Of a stretch of 64,000 bases of DNA, positions 33,758 to 41,574 are shown piece after piece. The notes below the pieces were generated by a model. It was not told the origin of the DNA. It made no database searches and worked only from the letters and a program-made list of their open reading frames with translations. The translations under genes were made by a program, and so were the position numbers. The stretch covers positions 2,666,001 through 2,730,000 of the forward strand of contig NZ_AP026678.1 of assembly GCF_025998815.1 (NCBI RefSeq), given 5' to 3'. Each line of letters starts with the position of its first letter. Position 1 is the stretch's first letter. The DNA comes from Ignavibacterium sp. Its GTDB lineage: Bacteria > Bacteroidota > Ignavibacteria > Ignavibacteriales > Ignavibacteriaceae.

Positions 33758-34231
33758 ATGTTAGTTGTAGAAAAAAACGCTCTCTCCGAAGAGATAGAGA
33801 GCTATGTAGAAAAATATGGGAATGATCGTTCGGCACTTCTGATGATTCTTCATGAAATTCAGAAGAAACACAGACACATTTCTGAATTTGCTCAGCAGGA
33901 AGTTGCACGATTACTTAATATTCATCCTGTAGAAGTTTACAGCGTTATATCTTTCTTTGCTTTCCTTAACACAAATCCAAAAGGCAGAAATCTTGTAAGA
34001 ATTTGTCAGACAATTTCCTGTGATATGAAAGGAAAGAAACAGGTTGTTGAAGCAATCGAAAGAGAACTTGGAATTAAAATCGGCGAAACAACCAAAGACA
34101 ATAAATTCACTGTTGAATATGCTAACTGTCTTGGACTGTGTGATATGGGACCTGCGATGGCAATTAACGATCAGGTTTTTGTTAATCTGACTCCGGAAAA
34201 AGCAGTTGAACTTTTGGCAAAGGTAAAGTGA
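33758..34231 (+). CDS. hydC: NADH-dependent [FeFe] hydrogenase, NuoE-like 2Fe-2S subunit
   Basis: A 157-residue thioredoxin-fold ferredoxin of the NuoE/HydC family, which passes electrons between the flavin subunit and the rest of the complex. The 2Fe-2S ligands are Cys-x4-Cys in Arg-Ile-Cys-Gln-Thr-Ile-Ser-Cys near residues 88-93 and Cys-x3-Cys in Asn-Cys-Leu-Gly-Leu-Cys-Asp near 129-133. The N-terminal helical bundle has the usual His-Ile-Ser and Pro-Val-Glu-Val-Tyr-Ser-Val-Ile-Ser-Phe-Phe segments. Full family length. Start at ATG 33758, 7 bases behind the receiver gene; hydB starts 8 bases after its stop. Confidence 0.93.
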   Translation: MLVVEKNALSEEIESYVEKYGNDRSALLMILHEIQKKHRHISEFAQQEVARLLNIHPVEVYSVISFFAFLNTNPKGRNLVRICQTISCDMKGKKQVVEAIERELGIKIGETTKDNKFTVEYANCLGLCDMGPAMAINDQVFVNLTPEKAVELLAKVK

Positions 34232-34238
34232 GGTGAAT

Positions 34239-35468
34239 ATGCAGAATCATTTAGAAGTAAAACTTGGTGAGAAAAAAGACCGCAAAGGTCCGGTAATTTT
34301 CTCAGAGTATAAAAGAGGCGACGCAATAAGAAAAGCTTTATCAATGTCCCGCGAAGATATTTTGTTTGAATTGAAAGATTCAAAATTAAAAGGAAGAGGC
34401 GGAGCGGGATTTCCCACATCAACAAAATGGATGTTAACTGCAGCAGCAAAAGCTGAAAAGAAATTTATCATTTGTAATGCAGATGAAGGCGAACCCGGAA
34501 CATTCAAAGACAGAGTTTTATTGATGGAATATCCTGAGCTTGTTTTTGATGGAATGGTTGTAGGCGGTTATACAATCGGAGCTCAGCTTGGTATCGTTTA
34601 TCTACGTGGTGAGTATGAATATCTATTGAAACCGCTTGAAGATTATCTCGAAGGAATGAGAAAAGATAATCTTCTCGGAAAAAATATTCTTCGTAAAGAA
34701 GGATTTGATTTTGATATTGAAATTGTTCTAGGTTCAGGTGCTTATGTATGCGGTGAAGAAACAGCATTGATTGAATCACTTGAAGGTCATCGCGGCGAAC
34801 CAAGAAATCGTCCACCTTATCCTATTAATACCGGATTTCTCGGAAGACCAACTTCTGTTAATAATGTTGAAACACTTGCGGCAGTTTCACACATTGTAGT
34901 TAAAGGCGGAAAGTGGTTCGCAAAATACGGAACTGATAAATCATCAGGTTCAAAATTATTTTCTGTCTCGGGCGATTGTGAACGACCTGGTGTTTATGAA
35001 CTTCCGTGGGGAACAAAAGTATCTGAGTTACTTGAATTGGTTGGAGCTAAAAATGCAAAAGCTGTTCAGATTGGCGGAGCTTCCGGTCATTGCATACCCA
35101 AATCCCAATTCGACAGAACACTTGCTTATGAAGATATTCCAACAGGTGGCTCTGTGATGATTTTTAACGAAAGCAGAGATATGCTGAAAGTTCTCAAAAA
35201 CTTTATGGAATTTTTTGTTGATGAATCATGCGGTCAATGCACGCCTTGCAGAATCGGAAATGTTAAGCTGCTTGAAGGAGTTGAAATGATTGAAAAGGGT
35301 AACTACACTTTTGCTCACATTAACAAACTGAAAGATCTCGGAAGAACGATGCAGCTTGCTTCAAAATGTGGATTGGGTCAGTCAAGCCCGAATCCATTCA
35401 TTTCAATTTTAGAAAACTTTAAAGATGAAATTTTCAATCGCGGTAACGGAGGTAGAAATGGAAGATAA
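34239..35468 (+). CDS. hydB: NADH-dependent [FeFe] hydrogenase, NuoF-like flavin subunit (short form)
   Basis: A 409-residue NuoF-like subunit binding NAD(H), FMN and one 4Fe-4S cluster. NADH/FMN site: Gly-Arg-Gly-Gly-Ala-Gly-Phe-Pro-Thr-Ser-Thr-Lys-Trp near residues 52-64, Cys-Asn-Ala-Asp-Glu-Gly-Glu-Pro-Gly-Thr-Phe-Lys-Asp-Arg near 80-93, and Gly-Ala-Tyr-Val-Cys-Gly-Glu-Glu-Thr-Ala. Cluster ligands: Glu-Ser-Cys-Gly-Gln-Cys-Thr-Pro-Cys-Arg near 330 and the later Lys-Cys-Gly-Leu-Gly. Electron-bifurcating HydB proteins such as that of Thermotoga are about 600 residues with an extra N-terminal 2Fe-2S domain and a C-terminal two-cluster ferredoxin; both are absent here. ATG 34239 is preferred to GTG 34233 by ribosome-site spacing. 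The 3' end overlaps hydA by 11 bases. Confidence 0.93.
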   Translation: MQNHLEVKLGEKKDRKGPVIFSEYKRGDAIRKALSMSREDILFELKDSKLKGRGGAGFPTSTKWMLTAAAKAEKKFIICNADEGEPGTFKDRVLLMEYPELVFDGMVVGGYTIGAQLGIVYLRGEYEYLLKPLEDYLEGMRKDNLLGKNILRKEGFDFDIEIVLGSGAYVCGEETALIESLEGHRGEPRNRPPYPINTGFLGRPTSVNNVETLAAVSHIVVKGGKWFAKYGTDKSSGSKLFSVSGDCERPGVYELPWGTKVSELLELVGAKNAKAVQIGGASGHCIPKSQFDRTLAYEDIPTGGSVMIFNESRDMLKVLKNFMEFFVDESCGQCTPCRIGNVKLLEGVEMIEKGNYTFAHINKLKDLGRTMQLASKCGLGQSSPNPFISILENFKDEIFNRGNGGRNGR

Positions 35469-37371
35469 AAAATCATTACGCGCACCTGTTAGTCAGAAAC
35501 CGCATGTAATTCCAAAGCCGGAACATCCTGAGTATTTAGGTGGAAGCATTACTGTTGAAATTAATGAAAAGAAAATAACTGTTCCTTTCGGTACAACAAT
35601 ACTTGAGGCTTGTAAACAGGCACAGATTCATATTCCAACGCTCTGTCATCACGAAGATTTATGTGTCGCAGGTGTTTGTCGTGTTTGTGTTGTTGAAGTT
35701 GAAGGAATGAGAACGCTTCAGGCTTCGTGTGCATTTCCGATAACTGCACCGATAAAAATTAAAACAACAACAAACGCAGTTCGCAAAGCAAGAAAGCATA
35801 TCATTGATTTATTAATCAGTGAACATTATGGCGAATGTTATTCATGCTTCAGAAATAATAATTGTGAGCTACAATCACTTGCAAAAGAGTACGGTGTTGA
35901 TCATTATAACTTTGGTCATGTTACTCAACCAAGATTTGAAGTTGATAATTCATCATACTCTGTTGTCAGAGATATGGATAAATGTGTGCTCTGTAAAAGA
36001 TGCGTAAGAACATGTATTGATCTTCAGGAAGTTGGTGTACTGGAAGCAATAGATCGAGGACACAGAACTCACATAGGAACATTTTTGGAAAAACCTCTTG
36101 CTGAAGTAATCTGTATAAATTGTGGTCAGTGTATCAATCGTTGTCCCACAGGTGCATTGCGGGCAAACGATCCGAGAGATGAAATTTGGGCTGCAATTGA
36201 TGACCCGACAAAACATGTAGTTATCCAAACAGCTCCGTCTCCTCGTGCAGCAATCGGTGAAGAGTTTGGACAAGGTCCCGGTAAATCATTTACAGGTGAG
36301 TTAAATACTGCTTTGCGAAGAATCGGATTTGACAAAGTATTTGATACAAACTTCACCGCTGATTTAACAATTATTGAAGAAGGCACAGAACTTATTCTTC
36401 GTCTGTACAAAGCTCTTGTGAAAAAAGAAAAAGTTGCTCTTCCTCAGTTTACATCCTGTTCACCAGGTTGGGTAAAATATCTTGAACATTTTTATCCGGA
36501 ATACATTGATAATCTGAGCTCTGCGAAGTCTCCACAGCAAATGTTCGGTGCATTGATAAAGACTTTCTATGCAGAGAAAACCGGAATTGATCCTGCTAAT
36601 ATTGTGTCAGTTGCACTAATGCCTTGCTCTGCAAAGAAATTTGAATGCAACAGACCTGAGATGAATTCAAGTGGATACAAAGATGTTGATTATGGTTTAA
36701 CAACAAGAGAACTTGCACAGATGATAAAAGAAGCAGGAATCTTTTTGCCGGAAATGCCTCAATCACATTTTGATGATCCTTTTGGTGAAGCTTCAGGTGC
36801 AGGATTAATTTTTGGTGCAACGGGCGGAGTGATGGAAGCTGCCCTAAGGTCTGTGATAGAATTTGTAACAGGGAAAAGAGTTGAAGATGTTTATGCAAAT
36901 GCAGACATTACTCCTGTGCGCGGATTTGAAGGAATTCGTTATGCCGAAATTCCAATTACTGAAGTTGGTCCGGTCCCAAAACTTTTGCAGCACTTAGTCC
37001 CTGACTGGAATTGGCTTAAAGGTGCAACACTTAAAATTGCAGTGTGTCACGGAACAGCAAATGCAAAGAAAGTAATGGAAGATATTAAAGCTGGTGGTAA
37101 GTTCAGCGAATGTCATTTCATAGAATTTATGGCTTGTCCCGGTGGTTGCTTGGGAGGTGGTGGACAACCAATTCCGACTAATGAAGAAATAAGAAAGAAG
37201 AGAGCCGAAGCAATTTATAATGAAGATAAATCATTGCCTGTAAGAAAGTCTCACGAAAACAGACATATAACAGAGTTATATGATTTATTCTTAACTGATG
37301 GACCTTGCGGACATAAATCTCATAAACTGCTTCATACTCATTATGTAAAAAGAGGTAAGTATATAGCGTAG
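35458..37371 (+). CDS. hydA: NADH-dependent [FeFe] hydrogenase, catalytic subunit
   Basis: A 637-residue group-A [FeFe] hydrogenase with the HydA layout of trimeric NAD-linked enzymes. Residues about 30-105: plant-type 2Fe-2S (Cys-His-His-Glu-Asp-Leu-Cys-Val-Ala-Gly-Val-Cys-Arg-Val-Cys). About 110-150: His-ligated 4Fe-4S (His-Tyr-Gly-Glu-Cys-Tyr-Ser-Cys). About 170-240: two 4Fe-4S (Cys-Val-Leu-Cys-Lys-Arg-Cys; Cys-Ile-Asn-Cys-Gly-Gln-Cys). H-cluster domain: L1 Thr-Ser-Cys334-Ser-Pro-Gly-Trp, L2 Met-Pro-Cys390-Ser-Ala-Lys-Lys-Phe-Glu, L3 Glu-Phe-Met-Ala-Cys560-Pro-Gly-Gly-Cys564. Ser335 stands where many enzymes have a proton-relay Cys. ATG 35458 has GGAGG 7 bases before it, inside hydB. Maturases HydEFG are not in the window. 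Confidence 0.95.
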   Translation: MEDKKSLRAPVSQKPHVIPKPEHPEYLGGSITVEINEKKITVPFGTTILEACKQAQIHIPTLCHHEDLCVAGVCRVCVVEVEGMRTLQASCAFPITAPIKIKTTTNAVRKARKHIIDLLISEHYGECYSCFRNNNCELQSLAKEYGVDHYNFGHVTQPRFEVDNSSYSVVRDMDKCVLCKRCVRTCIDLQEVGVLEAIDRGHRTHIGTFLEKPLAEVICINCGQCINRCPTGALRANDPRDEIWAAIDDPTKHVVIQTAPSPRAAIGEEFGQGPGKSFTGELNTALRRIGFDKVFDTNFTADLTIIEEGTELILRLYKALVKKEKVALPQFTSCSPGWVKYLEHFYPEYIDNLSSAKSPQQMFGALIKTFYAEKTGIDPANIVSVALMPCSAKKFECNRPEMNSSGYKDVDYGLTTRELAQMIKEAGIFLPEMPQSHFDDPFGEASGAGLIFGATGGVMEAALRSVIEFVTGKRVEDVYANADITPVRGFEGIRYAEIPITEVGPVPKLLQHLVPDWNWLKGATLKIAVCHGTANAKKVMEDIKAGGKFSECHFIEFMACPGGCLGGGGQPIPTNEEIRKKRAEAIYNEDKSLPVRKSHENRHITELYDLFLTDGPCGHKSHKLLHTHYVKRGKYIA

Positions 37372-37527
37372 ATAAACTTGTATAGCGCGGAACTTGTCAA
37401 GTTTTTCGATCAATAAGGATAGGTTGGAAATCATTGTTGATCTTAACAGCTTTAATTTTTTATAAATTGATTAAGTTGGAATAATGTGCTATATTAAGTC
37501 CGTAAAAAGACAAAATACGGAGCTGTT

Positions 37528-37797
37528 ATGAAAAACATAAATATATCTAATGATATAATTCCTGTTGGCGAGTTCAAATCGAAATTAGCTTTTTTTCTTA
37601 AAGAAATTCAGAACAAAGGAAATACTTTAGTAATTACGCAAAACGGTAGACCGGCAGGAGTTTTATTATCTCCTGCCGAGTTTGATGAGCTCAGGAAGAC
37701 TAAAGAATTTATCGAATCTGTTGCCCGTGGATTATCTGATGCTGAGAAAGGTGATGTTATATCCAGTACTGAGCTAAAAGCTTTAATCAGAAAATAG
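37528..37797 (+). CDS. Phd/YefM-type antitoxin
   Basis: An 89-residue Phd/YefM antitoxin. The N-terminal DNA-binding half has Ile-Pro-Val-Gly-Glu-Phe-Lys-Ser-Lys-Leu and the conserved Gly-Asn-Thr-Leu-Val-Ile-Thr-Gln-Asn-Gly-Arg-Pro-Ala-Gly-Val-Leu-Leu-Ser-Pro strand; the C-terminal half would wrap the toxin. Such antitoxins repress their own operon. The next gene, 13 bases on, is a RelE/ParE toxin, so the pair is complete. It sits between the hydrogenase operon and the sensor kinase and splits that module, a likely later insertion. The upstream bases 37,440-37,527 should hold its promoter and operator. Confidence 0.88.
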   Translation: MKNINISNDIIPVGEFKSKLAFFLKEIQNKGNTLVITQNGRPAGVLLSPAEFDELRKTKEFIESVARGLSDAEKGDVISSTELKALIRK

Positions 37798-37810
37798 CTC
37801 TTTTAATTAA

Positions 37811-38119
37811 ATGAAAGTTTATTGGACAAAAGAAGCAGTAGAGCGATTAAATGAAATCAAATTATTTATTATGAAAGATAATCCTATCGCTGCGGAAAAA
37901 TTAATTGATAAGCTTATTACTCTTGCTGAAAGTTTGTCCAAAAATCCTGAAAGAGGACGAATAGTTCCTGAGTTTTCAATTAAAGTTATCAGAGAATTAT
38001 TATATAAAAATTACAGAATTGTTTATTTGTTAAAAAAGAGAAGAATAGAAATACTTACAGTATTCGAAGGTCATCGTTTAATTCATAAGGAAGAAATAAA
38101 TAATATAAAAATTTCTTAA
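37811..38119 (+). CDS. RelE/ParE-family toxin
   Basis: A 102-residue toxin of the RelE/ParE superfamily: N-terminal Val-Tyr-Trp-Thr-Lys-Glu-Ala-Val-Glu-Arg-Leu, central Asn-Pro-Glu-Arg-Gly-Arg-Ile-Val-Pro-Glu near residues 54-63, and the C-terminal Tyr-Arg-Ile-Val-Tyr-Leu ... Ile-Leu-Thr-Val-Phe-Glu-Gly-His-Arg. The Gly-Arg-x-Val-Pro-Glu phrase leans towards the ParE side (gyrase poisons), but RelE-type mRNA interferases cannot be excluded without structure. Partner of the Phd-type antitoxin immediately upstream. Confidence 0.88.
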   Translation: MKVYWTKEAVERLNEIKLFIMKDNPIAAEKLIDKLITLAESLSKNPERGRIVPEFSIKVIRELLYKNYRIVYLLKKRRIEILTVFEGHRLIHKEEINNIKIS

Positions 38120-38174
38120 AAAAGATTGATACACTATTAAGTTTATGTTCTTTTTTAATTTACTGTAGGGGAGA

Positions 38175-39551
38175 ATGATTAAACTTATTCCTGATTGGGC
38201 TGTTCACGATGAAGAGTTCTGGCTGTCGATAAGACGGCGGAATCTCTGGTTCATAAAACTGCGTTATGCTACGGTGGTGATTCTTGCTTTGTTTATGGTC
38301 TCTTATAAATTTTTTCTTTCAATTGAACTAAGCGATGATCAGATTTCTTCTCTTCAATATTGTACTGCATTCATTCTTTTATATAATATCACACTTCATT
38401 ATATAAGAAAATTTCTCAAACACGAATCAGAATCATTCAATCCGCTTCATCTTTCCATCGTACAGATGATACTTGATTTGTCAATGCTTCTGATACTCAT
38501 TTATTACTCGGGTGGAGTTGAGTCCCCGCTAATTTTCTTCCTGATATTTCATATGATAGTTGGAAGTCTGATTCTTCCCGGCATAATTGTTTATTCATTT
38601 GCATTTGCTGTTCTTTTCGTTTTTTGGGGAATTACAGTTGGTGAGTATTATGGATTATTTGACCATCAACATATCAAGGGGTTTATTCCTTTTCACTTAC
38701 ATCAGGATTTTAATTATGTGTTATCTGTGAACATAGTTTTTGCTATGGTTATTCTGATAACAGTTGTGCTTACAAATAATATTGCGCGACAGCTTTATCA
38801 GAAGGAACAACAGCTTTATTCTTACATTGATAAACTAAATCAGGCAGAAAAAGAAAAGACAAAATACATTCTTGGTGTTGTGCACGAAATTAAAACTCCG
38901 CTTAATGCAATGCATTCTTATCTTGATTTGGTTTTACAAAAATTTCTCGGACCTTTAGATGAAGCTGTTGAAGAAAAACTGAAACGCGCAAAGAAAAGAT
39001 CAGACGAAGCTTTGGAAATGATTAACACTGTTCTGAAAGTTTCTCAGATGAAACTTATGGATCAGGTTAATGAAGAAGAGTTTGAAATGATAGATTTATT
39101 AAAATCTGCAATCCGGAGACATTCACAATTTGCAGAGTCAAAATCAGTTGAGATAAAGCTTATTGATGAAAGAAAAGAATACTGTAAAATAAAGGGAGAT
39201 CAGTTTCTGATTCTTATTGCATTTTCAAATCTTCTTGGCAATGCAATTAAGTACAATTATGAAAACGGAAAAGTTGAAGTAAAACTTTATAATAAAGATA
39301 AAACCTGCTTCGTTGAATTCTGTGACAATGGTCCGGGCATTCCAAAGGATGAGCAGGAAAAAATTTTTCAGGATTTCTTCCGTGCAAGCAATATTAGAAA
39401 AATGGTTACCGAAGGAGCCGGACTTGGTTTGTCATTTGTTAAAGAGATAATTGAAAAACATCACGGCACAATTAAACTGCAAAGCCCATCACGGCTCCAG
39501 GAAACGGGAAAACCCGGCGCTTGTTTTATTGTTTCGTTGCCTTGCGTGTAA
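38175..39551 (+). CDS. Membrane sensor histidine kinase near the hydrogenase genes
   Basis: A 458-residue kinase. Residues about 25-205 contain six membrane helices with very short loops, a sensor made of membrane segments, as in kinases that read membrane or redox state. HisKA: His237 in Val-Val-His-Glu-Ile-Lys-Thr-Pro-Leu-Asn-Ala-Met. ATP-binding domain: N box Asn-Leu-Leu-Gly-Asn-Ala-Ile-Lys-Tyr-Asn near 344, G1 Asp-Asn-Gly-Pro-Gly-Ile-Pro near 379, G2 Gly-Ala-Gly-Leu-Gly-Leu near 413. No receiver is attached and no regulator gene adjoins it, so the single-domain receiver at 33,371 is a reasonable partner. The last 26 bases overlap the convergent TM1266-type gene. Confidence 0.9.
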   Translation: MIKLIPDWAVHDEEFWLSIRRRNLWFIKLRYATVVILALFMVSYKFFLSIELSDDQISSLQYCTAFILLYNITLHYIRKFLKHESESFNPLHLSIVQMILDLSMLLILIYYSGGVESPLIFFLIFHMIVGSLILPGIIVYSFAFAVLFVFWGITVGEYYGLFDHQHIKGFIPFHLHQDFNYVLSVNIVFAMVILITVVLTNNIARQLYQKEQQLYSYIDKLNQAEKEKTKYILGVVHEIKTPLNAMHSYLDLVLQKFLGPLDEAVEEKLKRAKKRSDEALEMINTVLKVSQMKLMDQVNEEEFEMIDLLKSAIRRHSQFAESKSVEIKLIDERKEYCKIKGDQFLILIAFSNLLGNAIKYNYENGKVEVKLYNKDKTCFVEFCDNGPGIPKDEQEKIFQDFFRASNIRKMVTEGAGLGLSFVKEIIEKHHGTIKLQSPSRLQETGKPGACFIVSLPCV

Positions 39552-39846
39552 CTTTTTTTGTTCCCTTTAATTTCTTTTCTACTTTTTCGCCATCAAAAAT
39601 ACTTATATCAATAAGCTTTGAAGCAACGCCTTTAACCAGAGATACTTTGCGCGCAAGCTCTTCCATCTTTTTTCTGTCGCCATAAAGTTCAAGTATCAGC
39701 AACCCTTCGTCGCTGCAATTTTCCATTACACCGTCGTGAATCCCTAATCTTGTTTTAATCATACAGCCCCATCCGGTCAAAACTTTCTGAACCTGAACTG
39801 CTGCCTGCTTTCTGTTTCCAATGAGAATTAAAAGAATTGTTTTCAT
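39526..39846 (-). CDS. TM1266-type iron-only hydrogenase system regulator (ACT-like)
   Basis: A 106-residue protein whose first 80 residues match the small ACT/ferredoxin-like family annotated as putative iron-only hydrogenase system regulator: Leu-Leu-Ile-Leu-Ile-Gly-Asn-Arg-Lys, Ala-Val-Gln-Val-Gln-Lys-Val-Leu-Thr-Gly-Trp-Gly-Cys-Met-Ile-Lys-Thr-Arg-Leu-Gly-Ile-His-Asp-Gly, and Leu-Ile-Leu-Glu-Leu-Tyr-Gly-Asp. A Lys-rich tail of about 25 residues is extra. Members typically lie beside [FeFe] hydrogenase or maturase genes, as here. ATG 39846 has AAGGGGAAT before it. Regulation mode is unproven; ACT-like folds often bind small ligands. It converges on the sensor kinase with a 26-base overlap. 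Confidence 0.8.
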   Translation of the reverse strand: MKTILLILIGNRKQAAVQVQKVLTGWGCMIKTRLGIHDGVMENCSDEGLLILELYGDRKKMEELARKVSLVKGVASKLIDISIFDGEKVEKKLKGTKKVTRKATKQ

Positions 39847-39954
39847 AAATATTCCCCTTAAAGTCTGTTTGAATTTACATTTCAAACATAAATAATGTTA
39901 GGGTTCTTTTGTTTGCTATTTGTAAACTTAATTTTTAATTAAAATTTGCTTCAT

Positions 39955-39992
39955 TCGTCAATTTGGTCGCAACTCATCTTTTTCGTCGAACA
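39955..39992 (+). promoter_or_regulatory. Candidate activator-binding sites upstream of secreted gene 40079
   Basis: TTCGTCAATTTGGTCG and CGTCGAAC lie about 50-85 bases before a sigma-54-type promoter. The same two elements, TTCGACAAACAAGTCG and CGTCGAAC, occur in the same order and at similar distance before the sigma-54-type promoter of the gene at 45181. The shared spacing suggests binding sites for one enhancer-binding protein, probably the NtrC-type regulator encoded between the two genes. Confidence 0.5.
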
Positions 39993-40038
39993 TTTTTAAT
40001 TTTGAATGGATTTATCCGTGATATAGTGAATTTTTCTC

Positions 40039-40055
40039 TGGCACTCTCTTTGGGA
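40039..40055 (+). promoter_or_regulatory. Sigma-54-type promoter of secreted gene 40079
   Basis: TGGCAC-TCTCT-TTGGG: a perfect -24 box, five-base spacer, and -12 box with GG in place of GC. Predicted start of transcription is around 40065, directly before the AGGAGGA ribosome site. The promoter at 45115 has the same unusual TTTGG at -12. Confidence 0.6.
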
Positions 40056-40078
40056 AATTCAAATCAGGAGGAACAATT

Positions 40079-40468
40079 ATGAAAACATTATTGATAATAT
40101 TCTTTATCATATCGGGTTTAGCTTTTGCGCAGACATCACCCGATTCAGTCAGAAACAAAGAAATGAATCGTGAGCAAAATCAGATTCAACTTCAGCAGAA
40201 AGAGACTAACAGAATTCAGGAAAGAGTTGGTTCAAAAGAAAATCCGGAAGATGGAAAAAATATTAACAGACCAAAGATGGATGTGTTCATTGATAAAGAT
40301 GGTGATGGAATCTGCGATAACCGTCAAAGTGGACTTAGCTTTAATAAGATGCGAAACAGAAAAGGAAGTGGTAGTCAGAAAGGTCCTGGTGGTCCACACG
40401 GCTCTGGTTCTGGTAGTGGTTCCGGAAGTGGTTCACAACAACAAAATGGTTATCATGGTGGAAAGTAA
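40079..40468 (+). CDS. Small secreted Gln/Gly-Ser-rich protein with Asp-rich calcium-type loop
   Basis: A 129-residue exported protein. Signal peptide 1-18 (ending Phe-Ala-Gln). Residues 20-60 are polar and rich in Gln, Glu, Asn and Arg, likely helical or disordered. Near residues 71-80 lies Asp-Lys-Asp-Gly-Asp-Gly-Ile-Cys-Asp, a thrombospondin-type-3/EF-hand-like calcium loop. The tail is Gly-Ser repeats (Gly-Ser-Gly-Ser-Gly-Ser). It resembles the protein at 45181 in layout and promoter, so the two are probably paralogues or functional partners. Six bases after its stop begins an outer-membrane-barrel-like gene. Function not known; a surface or matrix component is one possibility. Confidence 0.72.
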   Translation: MKTLLIIFFIISGLAFAQTSPDSVRNKEMNREQNQIQLQQKETNRIQERVGSKENPEDGKNINRPKMDVFIDKDGDGICDNRQSGLSFNKMRNRKGSGSQKGPGGPHGSGSGSGSGSGSQQQNGYHGGK

Positions 40469-40473
40469 AATTT

Positions 40474-41574
40474 ATGATTAAGAATTCTCTCCTGCCAATT
40501 TTTCTTCTGATAAATTTATTTCTTCTTAATTCGGAAATTCATTCTCAGTTTAATTTTTATACCGGCTATCAGTTAATTTATGATGACAATATCTATAACA
40601 ATTATCTGAACACTTCTGATCTGATTAACAATCTTCAAATCGGTACTGCTTACAATTTTGAAAGTGAAATCAACAATCTTCAGTTTTATTATGAAGGTGT
40701 TTTAGGTGATTACAAAACAAACAAAATAAAATCATTTAATTCCAATAAAGTCGGAATCGTTAACACTCATCTTTTTTCAGAAGATTATAATCCGTTGAAC
40801 ATCGGAGTTAACTATTCTTTTAGAAATAATCGCGATGAGTTTGAAGTTTATAATTTCAGACAGATTTCAGCTTATATTAATTACAGACATTCATTATCAG
40901 AAACGAATTTCATTTTGCCAGGATATATTTTTCTGCGAAATGAATACACGAACTTCAGTGTGTTCTCAAATTATGAACATAAAGCATTCCTAAAATGGAT
41001 TTCAAATTTTGAGAGCGAAACTTCGTTAATGATATCATCTGAGTTTAATTACAAAAATTATTTTGATAAGTACAACTTTGAAGGTTATGCAAATGATGGT
41101 TCGTTCATAAAATTTCATCTTAATATAGCTCAATCCTTTTCTGAAAATACCGGTGGAAATATTTTCTTGATATATAGAAAAAATCTTACCGATAAGAGTC
41201 GCTATGTGGTAAACGATTCATTGATTTATTATGAAGAAGAAATTTTTAATGACTTATATGCCTTCGATAGTTTTGATGCTGGAATTGGCTTCACAAAAAT
41301 ATTTGGAGATGATGTAAAGCTTAGCTCTGAACTGAGATATTCAGGAAGATTTTTCAATGGCTTGTTTGCTGCAGATTTATTTGGAACTGAACTGAACGAA
41401 TTAAGAAAAGATAATCAATTTAGTTTTGGATTAGGGATTGAGTACGATCTTGATAGATTTATAAGTGGATTTGTCTTATCTGCAACATTTAATTATATAA
41501 GGAATAAGTCGAACGATTTTTATTATGATTACTCGAATACAATTTTTTCATTTTCAATTGATTATGGCTTTTAG
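40474..41574 (+). CDS. Predicted outer-membrane beta-barrel protein
   Basis: A 366-residue exported protein with signal peptide (1-23, ending Ile-His-Ser-Gln). The mature part alternates polar and hydrophobic residues in strands rich in Tyr, Phe and Asn (Phe-Tyr-Thr-Gly-Tyr-Gln-Leu; Leu-Gln-Phe-Tyr-Tyr-Glu; Ile-Gly-Val-Asn-Tyr-Ser-Phe) and ends in Phe-Ser-Ile-Asp-Tyr-Gly-Phe, an aromatic C-terminal residue as recognised by the outer-membrane assembly machinery. No named family was recognised. It shares a transcript with the small secreted protein upstream and converges, overlapping by 4 bases, on the sigma-54 regulator gene. A role in export or anchoring of its neighbour is possible but unproven. 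Confidence 0.72.
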   Translation: MIKNSLLPIFLLINLFLLNSEIHSQFNFYTGYQLIYDDNIYNNYLNTSDLINNLQIGTAYNFESEINNLQFYYEGVLGDYKTNKIKSFNSNKVGIVNTHLFSEDYNPLNIGVNYSFRNNRDEFEVYNFRQISAYINYRHSLSETNFILPGYIFLRNEYTNFSVFSNYEHKAFLKWISNFESETSLMISSEFNYKNYFDKYNFEGYANDGSFIKFHLNIAQSFSENTGGNIFLIYRKNLTDKSRYVVNDSLIYYEEEIFNDLYAFDSFDAGIGFTKIFGDDVKLSSELRYSGRFFNGLFAADLFGTELNELRKDNQFSFGLGIEYDLDRFISGFVLSATFNYIRNKSNDFYYDYSNTIFSFSIDYGF

